From Mollicutes bacterium Phil14 (GTDB lineage: Bacteria; Bacillota_I; Bacilli_A; ML615J-28; CAG-698), in assembly GCA_001940985.1 (NCBI GenBank), contig MSHB01000015.1, forward strand, positions 62,001 through 126,000: a stretch of 64,000 nt of DNA, written 5' to 3'. Below are positions 10,204 to 18,926 of the stretch, one piece after another. The notes beneath the pieces were generated by a model. That model made no database searches and had not been told where the DNA came from. It saw only the letters and a program-made list of their open reading frames with translations. The translations under genes were made by a program, and so were the position numbers. Numbering within the stretch: position 1 is the stretch's first letter; each line of letters starts with the position of its first letter.

Positions 10204-10232
10204 ATTATACACCATTTAAATGATTTTGTCAA
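10204..10232 (-). promoter_or_regulatory. Consensus promoter of infC operon
   Basis: TTGACA (10232-10227) and TATAAT (10209-10204) are perfect consensus hexamers with a 17-base spacer. The -35 begins only seven bases after the end of the GH3 gene, with no terminator between them. Confidence 0.93.
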
Positions 10233-10238
10233 ATGTTT

Positions 10239-13200
10239 TTAACTGAAATTTTTTTCTGAAACTGATAAGATACCTCGAGCTTCAAATTCACCATTCAAGT
10301 ATCTACTTAAAGCAATAACAGTTGCTTTTTGATAGCCATATACACAAATATAATTATTTACTTCTTTACCATAAAGCATTAAATCATATGGTGTATCTAA
10401 AGCAACAACGACAACTTCTTTATCTTGCATTTTAGATAATTGTTTAACAAAATTAGCAGTCTGAGTTAATTTACTAGTTTTAACATTACTAAAAGCAACA
10501 ACAATTTGTTCATATTCTTTTATTTTATTTAATAATTGCTGTGTCTCATTAAAACTCAAATTATTTTGAACAGTTATAAAATCACAATCATATCCATTTT
10601 CATTTAGATAATTAGAAGCATAATTAGCAAACGATTTTTCGCTAAGACCACTTCCTAAATCATAAGTGGTTGTTGGTGAGATTATTAAAGTTTTTTTACT
10701 TTTATCTAGACCAGAAAATTTTCCTTTAACTAATGTCAAGCTATCCATAGCAAATTTTATGTTTAAATTCTCATTTTCTTTTAACTGTTCACTAATTTCT
10801 CCATTATTTGCTTTATAGTTATCTAGTATATCATATTTCATTTTTTTAAGTAAAATTCTTTGAACAGAAGCATTTATTCTTTCCTCAGTAATTTCACCAC
10901 TTTGTACTGCTTTTTTTATTCCTTCAAAAGCTTTTATAGGATTAGCAGTAGTTGTGTAAGTCAATATATCTGCACCAGCTTTTACAGCTAAAACCGCCGT
11001 TTTATCATAATCACCAAAGTACTTACTTACTGCATTCATTTCCATACCATCAGTTATTATTAAACCATCATAACCTATTTCATCTCTTAATAAGTTTGTC
11101 AATACTTTTTCTGACAAAGTCGCTGGATATTCTTGATCTATTGAAGAAAAAATTATATGTGTAGTCATAATTGCGTCTATTCCATTACATGCAGCACTTA
11201 TAAAAGGTGCTAACTCTGTTTGATATAATTCATCTCTAGACGAAGTGATTGTTGGAAGGCCATAATGACTATCAACTGATGTATTACCATGACCAGGGAA
11301 ATGTTTTGCACACCCCATAACATTAGATTCTTTTAGACCTAAGAACATATTTTTTCCATATAAAGATACTAACAATGGATTATCAGAATAACTTCTAATA
11401 CCAATGATTGGATTTTCAGGATTATTATTTACATCTAGAACTGGAGCAAAATCAACATTAATACCATAATTTCGAAGTTCAAATCCCATAGCTTTTCCCT
11501 CTAAATATGTATTTTGATAATCACCAGTAGCTCCCATCGCCATATTTGAAATAAAGTGTGTTCCACCTTTTGTTAGTCTTGCTACTCTTCCGCCTTCTTG
11601 ATCAATACTAATGAAAGCAGGTATTTTGTTATTAGCTACCATTAATTCTTGTATAGAATCAGAAAGATTAGATATTTCATTATAATCACTAACATTATAG
11701 CCCATATAAATAATATTTCCTAAATGATATTCTTTTATAGCTTTCTCTAATTCACTAGTAATACTCATACCAGAAAAACCTACAACAAACATTTGTCCAA
11801 TTTTTTCCTCAAGAGTCATATTTGAGATAATATCTCTTACTTTTTTTAAATCTTCTTCATTTTCTTTTAATGCTTCATATTTAGTAATAGTAATGTCAAT
11901 GCTGCCATAAATAGTATCATCTATAATTGATTTGGCATATATTGTAACATTACCTTTATTTACTCCTAAAACTATCTCTTTATCAACAATAGCAATTCTA
12001 CTATCACTACTACTCCAAACAACATCCTCACAAATATTATTACCTTCAAACTCAATATCAAGTTTATTATGTGCTCCCTGCATCATTTCTTGGTTTCCAC
12101 TCAATTTTATATTGTGAGGAGCAGGTAACGTAACTTCTATTTCAATTGAATCATATACTTCGCTATTTTCCATGGAAATTACTGTTATAATCACTTTACC
12201 GACCATTTTACCAGTAACAATACCTTCTTCATTAACTGTCGCTACAAAAGGATTATTAGTTGAATATATTACTCTATTACTTGCATTGCTTGGAGAAGTT
12301 TCAATACTCAATTTAATGCTACTATTGATACTAACTCTATTATCACCTTTAACATTTATGCTTCTTGGAACTTTACCAATAACAATTAGCTCAAAAGTGA
12401 CTTTATGGCTACTATCATTTTTATCAGTTGCAGTTATTATGACAGTTCCAATACTATTAGGAACAACTTCACCATCTTGAAAAACATCAGCAATTTCTTC
12501 ATTACTTGTTGACCAAACAACATCATAATTACAAGTCAAAAATATTGTTTGATCAAGTCTAACAATATGACTTCCTTGAATTCTTATTTCATTAGGATCA
12601 CCAATTACCTCTATTTCAAACAGTGCAGTTTTAGTATATAAATTAGCACTAATAATTGCAGTTCCTTCTTTCAAAGCTGTAATATTACCATCAGAATCTA
12701 CAGTAACAATATTAATATCACTACTTTTCCATGTAACTTCACCAGAAATATCTGATTTGATTTCAAGTTTTTTACTTTCGCCAACAGTTATTGTTTTATC
12801 ACCGATAATAGAAAAATCAAACTCTGGGTTTAATACTTTAACCTTAAATTCTTTTTTTATTCCAAAAACTTCGGCGCAGATCAAACAATCACCCTCACCA
12901 GCACTATAAACTATACCATCATCCGTAACTTTGACAACTTTTTCATTACTACTTTTCCATAAAACACTCAACATATTGTTTTTATTAGAAAGAGCAGTGA
13001 ACTTAACTTCAGAACCAACAAATAAAATTTCAGAACCTATTATTTCAAAATCAAAATCCCCAAGAACAACTTTAATTTTTTTTGTATAAACTTTATTATT
13101 GCTAGTTAAAGTAATATTAACTTCACCAACACCTCTTGTTATTAATTTTCCATCAACGATAATTGCTATTTTTTCATTATCAGTTTTCCATTCAACATCA

Positions 13201-13364
13201 TTAACTTTCAAATTATGTTGTAATGTTATTGTTTCTCCTACTTCTATAACATTACTACAAACTATTACATCTTTGCTTTTACATCCAACAATTAAAAACG
13301 AAAAAATTGTAATTATGACTATTAAAACTTTCTTAATAGCACTTTTTTTAAATAACGTATACAT
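10239..13364 (-). CDS. Lipoprotein with six Ig-like repeats and GH3 beta-N-acetylhexosaminidase domain
   Basis: The N-terminus has a lipoprotein signal (hydrophobic stretch ending in IVGC, Cys at about residue 28). Six Big2-type Ig-like repeats of about 70-80 residues follow to about residue 500, each with a WxSSN/D...VxxxG...G core. The C-terminal half is a GH3 enzyme of the NagZ type: SIDQEGGRVARL, KHFPGHG, the acid/base DSHYGLP loop and the nucleophile Asp in LIITDGMEM, then an alpha/beta-sandwich domain to residue 1041. NagZ-type enzymes remove N-acetylglucosamine from muropeptides or other beta-linked glycans. Surface anchoring on an Ig-like stalk suggests an extracellular, wall-directed role. 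It follows the repeat lipoprotein gene by five bases. Confidence 0.9.
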   Translation of the reverse strand: MYTLFKKSAIKKVLIVIITIFSFLIVGCKSKDVIVCSNVIEVGETITLQHNLKVNDVEWKTDNEKIAIIVDGKLITRGVGEVNITLTSNNKVYTKKIKVVLGDFDFEIIGSEILFVGSEVKFTALSNKNNMLSVLWKSSNEKVVKVTDDGIVYSAGEGDCLICAEVFGIKKEFKVKVLNPEFDFSIIGDKTITVGESKKLEIKSDISGEVTWKSSDINIVTVDSDGNITALKEGTAIISANLYTKTALFEIEVIGDPNEIRIQGSHIVRLDQTIFLTCNYDVVWSTSNEEIADVFQDGEVVPNSIGTVIITATDKNDSSHKVTFELIVIGKVPRSINVKGDNRVSINSSIKLSIETSPSNASNRVIYSTNNPFVATVNEEGIVTGKMVGKVIITVISMENSEVYDSIEIEVTLPAPHNIKLSGNQEMMQGAHNKLDIEFEGNNICEDVVWSSSDSRIAIVDKEIVLGVNKGNVTIYAKSIIDDTIYGSIDITITKYEALKENEEDLKKVRDIISNMTLEEKIGQMFVVGFSGMSITSELEKAIKEYHLGNIIYMGYNVSDYNEISNLSDSIQELMVANNKIPAFISIDQEGGRVARLTKGGTHFISNMAMGATGDYQNTYLEGKAMGFELRNYGINVDFAPVLDVNNNPENPIIGIRSYSDNPLLVSLYGKNMFLGLKESNVMGCAKHFPGHGNTSVDSHYGLPTITSSRDELYQTELAPFISAACNGIDAIMTTHIIFSSIDQEYPATLSEKVLTNLLRDEIGYDGLIITDGMEMNAVSKYFGDYDKTAVLAVKAGADILTYTTTANPIKAFEGIKKAVQSGEITEERINASVQRILLKKMKYDILDNYKANNGEISEQLKENENLNIKFAMDSLTLVKGKFSGLDKSKKTLIISPTTTYDLGSGLSEKSFANYASNYLNENGYDCDFITVQNNLSFNETQQLLNKIKEYEQIVVAFSNVKTSKLTQTANFVKQLSKMQDKEVVVVALDTPYDLMLYGKEVNNYICVYGYQKATVIALSRYLNGEFEARGILSVSEKNFS

Positions 13365-13369
13365 ATTAT

Positions 13370-14416
13370 CTACCTATTTTTTATAGTTATTTTTATTTGC
13401 GCTCTAACGCTCGGATCAATTATTGATACCGCTGTCACAATAACAACACCTGTATTTTTCTCGGCATAAAGCACTCCATTTTTATCAATAACGGCGATCT
13501 TTTCATTATCAACACTCCAAGTCACTCTATTATCAGTTCCTTTTTCATCAGATAAAATTCGAATCTTTAAGTAACAATTTTCTCTAAGTGGAATTGTAGT
13601 ATCACCACCAACTACATAAATCTCAATTTTTTTAGGAGCAATACCACTAGTTACAGTTATTTCTTTTTCAACGAAACAACTTTCATCATTAACATCAGTT
13701 GCTCTTAAAGTAGCTACTCCCATATCTAAAATAACTATTTCATTATTTTCATTTACATATAATATCTCTGGATTGCTACTTGTCCAAATTACTTCTCTGT
13801 TTGCAGAAACAATAACAACCTCATCATATTTAATACAATCTGGAACATTTATTACTAATGGAGTAGGTTCAGGAATAATACTTCCTTTTTTAACTACTTC
13901 TATCATAAATTCTTTAGTAATGCCAGATATTAAAACATTTATTTTTGCCTTGCCTTCAGCTACACCAGTAATATTTCCATCTTTATCAACAGTAACTATA
14001 TTTTCATCACAACTAGAATAAAATATTTTTTTATCTTTAGTAGAATTATGAGTAATACCAAGTGGTGAAGTATCACCAACTTCTATTGTGCTTTTACCAG
14101 TCATAGTTACCTCAAATTTTTTTACATTAACTACAACTTGAGTACTTCTTCTACCTATAACTAAAGTAATTTTACTACTTCCTTCTTTAATACCAGTTAC
14201 AACTCCAAATGAATTGATTGTAGCTATGCTACTATCATAGCTATACCAATTAGGAATATAATTTTCGTATCCAGTCTTTATACCCAATTCTATTTGTTCA
14301 CCCTCTAATACTGTAGTTTCTCCAACAATTTCCATTGAAATATTATTGTTGGTATTATTACAACCTACTAATAAAAGCATTAGCATAATTAATAAAAAAG
14401 TCATTTGTTTTTTCAT
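13370..14416 (-). CDS. Lipoprotein with four bacterial Ig-like (Big2) repeats
   Basis: The 348-residue protein has a signal sequence with lipobox LLLVGC (Cys at about residue 19), then four Ig-like repeats and nothing else. The last two repeats match repeats 4 and 5 of the downstream GH3 lipoprotein in order and in wording (for example TATDKNDSS against RATDVNDES), so the two proteins look like paralogues that share a stalk. No catalytic motif is visible. It probably acts as a surface adhesin or spacer. It is co-transcribed between the S51 peptidase gene (22 bases away) and the GH3 gene (five bases away); GAGGTAAAGT precedes its ATG. Confidence 0.85.
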   Translation of the reverse strand: MKKQMTFLLIMLMLLLVGCNNTNNNISMEIVGETTVLEGEQIELGIKTGYENYIPNWYSYDSSIATINSFGVVTGIKEGSSKITLVIGRRSTQVVVNVKKFEVTMTGKSTIEVGDTSPLGITHNSTKDKKIFYSSCDENIVTVDKDGNITGVAEGKAKINVLISGITKEFMIEVVKKGSIIPEPTPLVINVPDCIKYDEVVIVSANREVIWTSSNPEILYVNENNEIVILDMGVATLRATDVNDESCFVEKEITVTSGIAPKKIEIYVVGGDTTIPLRENCYLKIRILSDEKGTDNRVTWSVDNEKIAVIDKNGVLYAEKNTGVVIVTAVSIIDPSVRAQIKITIKNR

Positions 14417-14438
14417 ACTTTACCTCACTATATAACTA

Positions 14439-15161
14439 TCAAATTTTTAATATTTCATTTTTATTACATACTTTATGGAAAATTCCGTTTCTCAATAAAT
14501 ATGCATTTCCATATAATTCGTTACTATTGCCATCGCTTATGATATATGTACCATCTTCGATAAAAAGCAAATCGTTTTTATAACTATCAGGAATATATAT
14601 ATCCTTATAAATAGATTTCCCGCAAACAACAAAATCTTTATTTTCATCGCCTTGAACATAATGAGGAATAATCATTTTATTAATTATTCCAAGCCCTTCA
14701 AGATAGCGATTATAAGTGCTATCAGCAAAATCACTTTCAATTTCTTCTGGTGCATAAACTTGTTCTTCGCAATTCATACTTCCAGCAGATAATCCTATTA
14801 AAATTCCTTTAAATTCTTTCAACTTTTCTTTTAAATTCAATTCCTTTAAAAAATTATTTTGAGTTGGCACATGACCTCCACACAAAATAATTACATTAGT
14901 TTCCGAAATATTAAACTTCATATTTTTGTGATCAATAAACTTATAACTTGTTATTTTTAAACTATCAGAAAAACCTTTAGCATAAATCTCACCATATTTT
15001 GGATTATCAATAGAATCAGGATCAGAGGCAATTATTAATAATTTTGCATCTTTTGGCCAAATTTCTTTAAGTTTGTTAACAAATCCATTGTCAGTATCCA
15101 AACTAATATCATCGTTAATATCATTTCTTTTCAAAAACGAACTAGTCAAAAAGCATATCAT
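14439..15161 (-). CDS. Peptidase S51 / PepE-like family protein
   Basis: The 240-residue protein has the class-I glutamine-amidotransferase-like fold seen in dipeptidase E and cyanophycinase relatives: LLIIASDPDS near residue 45, LCGGHVPTQ near 100 and the nucleophile elbow GLSAGSM near 130. In the S51 family the serine of this elbow is the nucleophile. A later His (IPHYVQGDEN) may be the partner. There is no signal peptide, so it is cytosolic. It is the first gene before the two Ig-repeat lipoproteins and has its own promoter. The exact substrate is unknown; PepE prefers Asp-Xaa dipeptides. Confidence 0.82.
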   Translation of the reverse strand: MICFLTSSFLKRNDINDDISLDTDNGFVNKLKEIWPKDAKLLIIASDPDSIDNPKYGEIYAKGFSDSLKITSYKFIDHKNMKFNISETNVIILCGGHVPTQNNFLKELNLKEKLKEFKGILIGLSAGSMNCEEQVYAPEEIESDFADSTYNRYLEGLGIINKMIIPHYVQGDENKDFVVCGKSIYKDIYIPDSYKNDLLFIEDGTYIISDGNSNELYGNAYLLRNGIFHKVCNKNEILKI

Positions 15162-15204
15162 ATTACACCTCTAAATAATAAATTTGATATAAAATATTAT
15201 AACT

Positions 15205-15233
15205 ATTATAGCATACTTTCCACATTATATAAA
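15205..15233 (-). promoter_or_regulatory. Extended -10 promoter of S51/lipoprotein operon
   Basis: TGCTATAAT gives an extended -10 (TATAAT 15210-15205); a weak -35 TTTATA (15233-15228) lies 17 bases upstream. It falls between the permease stop at 15240 and the peptidase start. Confidence 0.65.
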
Positions 15234-15239
15234 CAAAAA

Positions 15240-15959
15240 TCAACATTCATTTTTCAAATAATTTTTGTGAGAAATAAAAATACTCATTAAATTAATAGCT
15301 ATGACTATTCCATAATTCTGACTCAATCTCCAAGTTTTATAATTAAAAGTTACTAATATTTGCAATATATTTAATGATTCACCTTGTGATATTGTATAGT
15401 TATAAGATAATAAAAATATCGTCAATGGTAATAATACACAATAAAAATTATCAAAAAGCAAGACCAAAATTAATGATATATTTCCATAAAAAAGCATTTC
15501 AAAAAACAAATCTAAAAATGACCATAAAATATCTTTATTAACATAGGTTAATTTATTACTAACAAATACAGGGATATAAAATCCACATATTTCCATTATG
15601 CAAAACAGCAAAGTAAAGATAATTACAGTGAAATATTTGCTTAAAAATATATTGCTTTTTGTGATATTTGAAGTCATTAATAACATACAATATTGATCTT
15701 GTTTCTTTAAAAACGAATATGAAAAAACAGTCATAATTAAAACATTACCTAAAAAAATTATTAAAGGGAAAGTGGCTTCAAAATAATATTTGTATAAATC
15801 ATAACTTTGTTCATTGTTCTTTAAATTAAATATAATTGTAATATTATATAATAAATTTAAAAAAATAATTGCTAAAATCATCGCCATAATTGCTTTATTA
15901 AAAGCATAATTATAATGGCATTTCATTAAATTGTTGAACCTTTTTAATCTTTCCTTCAT
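15240..15959 (-). CDS. ABC transporter permease-like membrane protein
   Basis: The protein is about 239 residues and shows about six hydrophobic segments, as expected of an ABC-2-type permease, although I recognise no specific subfamily. It directly follows and overlaps the ABC ATPase gene (15910-16548), so the two almost certainly form one transporter. The start is uncertain: ATG 15959 overlaps the ATPase by 50 bases without a clear ribosome site, while ATG 15926 follows AAAAAGG at a long spacing and overlaps by 17. It is the last gene of a four-gene cassette with two uncharacterised exported proteins. Confidence 0.75.
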   Translation of the reverse strand: MKERLKRFNNLMKCHYNYAFNKAIMAMILAIIFLNLLYNITIIFNLKNNEQSYDLYKYYFEATFPLIIFLGNVLIMTVFSYSFLKKQDQYCMLLMTSNITKSNIFLSKYFTVIIFTLLFCIMEICGFYIPVFVSNKLTYVNKDILWSFLDLFFEMLFYGNISLILVLLFDNFYCVLLPLTIFLLSYNYTISQGESLNILQILVTFNYKTWRLSQNYGIVIAINLMSIFISHKNYLKNEC

Positions 15960-16548
15960 TTATTTCTAATACCTCATCAACTACTTCATTATATTGTTTA
16001 GGATAATGACTTGTTAAAATAATCGTTGCTCCTCTTGCTTTCATTTCCTTTATAATACCAAATAACATTTTTTGCATACTTATATCAAGGCCATTTAAAA
16101 CCTCATCGAAAACAATAAGATTTGGTTCATTTAATAAAGCTTGAATTATAACTATTTTTTGAGTCATTCCCTTAGATAAACTACCTATTTTGGAATTTCT
16201 TTTTTCTGCCAAATTCCAGCGGTTTAATTCAAAGTCAAGTTTGATCTTGACTTCTTCTTTCGTCATTCCTTTTAATAATCCTAATAAGTTTAAAAAATCA
16301 ACTACCTTTACATTGCTAGGAAGAATTATCTTTTCGGGCACATACCCAAGCTTATTATAATTTCTTTTTATCATGCCACTATTAATATTTGATATTCCCA
16401 ACAAGCATTTCAAAAAGGTGCTTTTACCAACCCCATTAGCACCAATTATCATATAGCATAGACCACATTCGAAAGATACACTAAGATCGTACAAAACACC
16501 AGTTTTACCAAACTTTTTATTAATTTTATTTATCTCAATAATTTTCAT
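15910..16548 (-). CDS. ABC transporter ATP-binding protein
   Basis: This is a compact 212-residue ATPase with Walker A GANGVGKST (about residue 37), signature LSKGMTQK (about residue 130), Walker B LIVFDEVLNGLD and the switch histidine in LTSHYPKQ. The signature is LSKGM rather than LSGGQ, as in many ABC-2 bacteriocin or self-protection exporters. It overlaps the upstream membrane-anchored protein gene by 14 bases and the permease gene downstream, so production is probably coupled. Substrate unknown. Confidence 0.92.
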   Translation of the reverse strand: MKIIEINKINKKFGKTGVLYDLSVSFECGLCYMIIGANGVGKSTFLKCLLGISNINSGMIKRNYNKLGYVPEKIILPSNVKVVDFLNLLGLLKGMTKEEVKIKLDFELNRWNLAEKRNSKIGSLSKGMTQKIVIIQALLNEPNLIVFDEVLNGLDISMQKMLFGIIKEMKARGATIILTSHYPKQYNEVVDEVLEINEGKIKKVQQFNEMPL

Positions 16549-17518
16549 ATATTAAAATATCATATTCCTCATTATCAGCTCTTGTTGTAAAAAACAAAAA
16601 ATCATCAATATACATCTCAAATTTCTTATTTGTTTTTTCTTCAATAAACTCTATCATTATACCAAAACTATTTGAACTATATTTGCTTATTTTTTTCAAT
16701 GGCAAAAGAAAATAAATTTTTTCATCTGCATCAATTTGCAGCTTCTTTTCGTTATCAATAATACCATTTCCATAAAAATATTCATATTCATAACCTAAAA
16801 TATTTGTCATATTTTCATTAGATTCAGGAATTGTATCAATGATTTTTCCTTCATAAAATGATTCATAATAATTACAATCTAATGGAGCAATTTTTGTTAT
16901 TGATAATTTTTGTTTGCTATTATTCTTTATGCCTAAAACTATTCCAAATATATCTTTTTTACTGATATTAATATCATTACTACTTTTCACAGTATTAATT
17001 ATTCCTTTTAAATTTGTTATACTGATATAACCATTGCTGTTGTCAAAAGAATCAATTTTGTTGATTGTAACACTGCCAATGTTAATCTTTATATTTGCTT
17101 TATTACAATCCAATCTTAAAAAAGCATTTTTAAAAATTATTTTATCCTTTTGACTTATATTAAATTTATATAAATAACAAAAATAATTTTCATCATCTAT
17201 TTTTGCTATGTGTCCTGTTTTTTCTATATCATTAATATCAATTTTCATAATATTTATTTCATCTTCATCTGTTATAAATGCTCTGTTTATATTTTCTTTT
17301 TTTAAAATAAAGCCATCATCAATATTTATATACATTGGAACAATTAACTCTTCAACATCATCAACTAAACTAACAAAGTCATAAGATTTTTTAACAGTTG
17401 TTATTTTCATGACTTTATTATTTTTTGATAATTTTATGACAAGAAATATTATAGAAATTAAAACCAATATAACAATTACTGAAAGCGTTAACCTTTTATC
17501 TTTTATTTTTTTAATCAT
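16535..17518 (-). CDS. Membrane-anchored extracytoplasmic protein of unknown function
   Basis: The 327-residue protein has one N-terminal transmembrane helix (about residues 10-30, LSVIVILVLISIIFLVI) followed by a long, probably extracytoplasmic beta-rich region with no motif I recognise. Its ATG overlaps the TGA of the secreted-protein gene upstream (ATGA), and its end overlaps the ABC ATPase gene, so it belongs to the same four-gene unit. It could be a substrate-capture or accessory protein for the transporter. I have no family assignment, and its function is not known. Confidence 0.8.
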   Translation of the reverse strand: MIKKIKDKRLTLSVIVILVLISIIFLVIKLSKNNKVMKITTVKKSYDFVSLVDDVEELIVPMYINIDDGFILKKENINRAFITDEDEINIMKIDINDIEKTGHIAKIDDENYFCYLYKFNISQKDKIIFKNAFLRLDCNKANIKINIGSVTINKIDSFDNSNGYISITNLKGIINTVKSSNDINISKKDIFGIVLGIKNNSKQKLSITKIAPLDCNYYESFYEGKIIDTIPESNENMTNILGYEYEYFYGNGIIDNEKKLQIDADEKIYFLLPLKKISKYSSNSFGIMIEFIEEKTNKKFEMYIDDFLFFTTRADNEEYDILIYENY

Positions 17519-18174
17519 TCCACGCTTTCCTCCACTAATTCATAATACATTGTTTCTACATCTACCCTTTCCCATTCTCCCTTTCTTAAACATAATCCTA
17601 AAAAATAATATTTACTAACACCACTAGTAACATAAGCATCACCGCTTATTCTAAGAGTAATTTTTGTATGGGGCATTATATTTAATTTAAACTCAGTTGT
17701 TTCTTCTTTATTATGAGTATTTCTGTTTTCATAATATCCTCCAAAAGTCGGTGATATTGAACCTTCTATCTTCGACTTGCTACCACCAAAAGTAATTTTA
17801 GCAGAAACCGAACCATTAATTCTATAACTTTTATCCTTAAATGTTGATTCTTCTACTTTATAATTTATGACAAATGGATTACTAGTCCTATTACTTCTTG
17901 ACAATAAAATATCACCAATATAGGTTGCTTCACTATTAACATTGAAATAATAAGTTTTCCATCCAAATATTTTTTTATCAGAAATTTTTTTATATCCTTC
18001 TTCTATTTCACTTATACTTCTATTTATAAGTAATTTATCTTTTTTATTGACAAATGTAATTTCCATAAAATCATCGTGGCCTGTTTTTACATATGCCATC
18101 GCCTTAATAGGGAACATAAAAAAAAGCGCTATTAATAAAATAACCAAAGTCATAATTGCTGTTTTTGTTTTCAT
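17515..18174 (-). CDS. Secreted beta-rich protein of unknown function
   Basis: The 219-residue protein starts with a signal peptide (about residues 1-28, ending near IKAMAYV), with no lipobox. The mature part is rich in Ser, Thr, Lys and aromatic residues in alternating polar/apolar runs (for example residues 115-160, SVSAKITFGGSKSKIEGSIS), suggesting extended beta-strands or a beta-hairpin. This loosely recalls small pore-forming toxins of the aerolysin type, but I cannot establish homology. The ATG has GAGGTG ten bases upstream. It heads the cassette of secreted protein, anchored protein, ATPase and permease. Confidence 0.8.
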   Translation of the reverse strand: MKTKTAIMTLVILLIALFFMFPIKAMAYVKTGHDDFMEITFVNKKDKLLINRSISEIEEGYKKISDKKIFGWKTYYFNVNSEATYIGDILLSRSNRTSNPFVINYKVEESTFKDKSYRINGSVSAKITFGGSKSKIEGSISPTFGGYYENRNTHNKEETTEFKLNIMPHTKITLRISGDAYVTSGVSKYYFLGLCLRKGEWERVDVETMYYELVEESVE

Positions 18175-18231
18175 CTTATACTTTCACCTCAATTATATAA
18201 TAGTCAAAAAAACTTTTTTTCTTTTTAAAAA

Positions 18232-18849
18232 TTATATATTTTTTAATATAGCAAGTACTATCAAAATTATACCATTTATTAGTGTACAATCTCTTTCTTT
18301 ATTAACTACTTTAGATAAAGCTATTCCCAAATATGAAAAAATAATTTGTACTATAAAAGAAATAAAAAAAGCAATAAATACATTTATTCCCATTAATCCA
18401 ATTATTACTCCTGTTGATATTCCATCAATTGATAATACTATACTTAAAAGTAAAGCTTCTTTAAAAGACAATACTAAATCATTATTAATATCAGCATCAT
18501 CATTTTCTAAGAATATATTTATCATAAAATGAACATCTGACGCCTTAAATTCAATAATACTTTTACTGTTTTTACGTTTTTTCAAATAACATTTTAGTAA
18601 ATAAACAAAAATATTAAAAAAACCAATTACTAATAATAGTATTGAAGATATTACATCACAAATTTTTTTAGAAACAAATCCTGAAACATACGTCGAAAGT
18701 AGCAATGATAACAATAACATTACAGAACTAACAAGAGAAATAGTAAATATGTTTAAAAATGAAAACTTTATTTTTTTCAATGAATGACCCAAAATAATAA
18801 AAATTGTATCTAATGTCGAAACAAACAATAATACATAATTAATAATCAT
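18232..18849 (-). CDS. ytaF: YtaF/MntP-like integral membrane protein
   Basis: The protein (205 residues from ATG 18849) has about six transmembrane helices in two sets of three. The second half opens with DADINNDLVLSFKEALLL then SIVLSIDGIST, which resembles YtaF, a Bacillus protein made during sporulation and related to the MntP manganese exporters. The DADIN stretch looks like an EF-hand-like acidic loop. No other sporulation gene is visible here, so a sporulation role is not supported. A TTG two codons upstream is an alternative start, and no strong ribosome site is seen for either. Confidence 0.7.
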   Translation of the reverse strand: MIINYVLLFVSTLDTIFIILGHSLKKIKFSFLNIFTISLVSSVMLLLSLLLSTYVSGFVSKKICDVISSILLLVIGFFNIFVYLLKCYLKKRKNSKSIIEFKASDVHFMINIFLENDDADINNDLVLSFKEALLLSIVLSIDGISTGVIIGLMGINVFIAFFISFIVQIIFSYLGIALSKVVNKERDCTLINGIILIVLAILKNI

Positions 18850-18890
18850 CACCAATATTATAATATTAATTATCTTCCGATTTTGACATC

Positions 18891-18920
18891 AAAAAATGCT
18901 ATCAGGATATTCTGATAGCA
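18891..18920 (-). terminator. Terminator of MacB-like ABC gene
   Basis: A nine-base-pair perfect stem (18897-18905 with 18912-18920) with a six-base loop is followed by six U residues (18896-18891) on the minus strand, just past the ABC gene stop. Confidence 0.9.
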
Positions 18921-18926
18921 TAATTT

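Noticed and set aside
10057..10242. Plus-strand 61-codon frame over the infC leader
   Set aside because: It covers the antisense of the L20-type leader and promoter, whose RNA structures explain the sequence. The frame shows no protein-like pattern.
12172..12480. Plus-strand frames within the Ig-repeat lipoprotein genes
   Set aside because: They are Leu/Thr/Ile-rich antisense frames of repeated Ser/Asn/Val codons with no ribosome sites.
18232..18849. Evidence that the organism sporulates
   Set aside because: YtaF-like proteins also occur in non-sporulating bacteria, and no other sporulation gene is present here.
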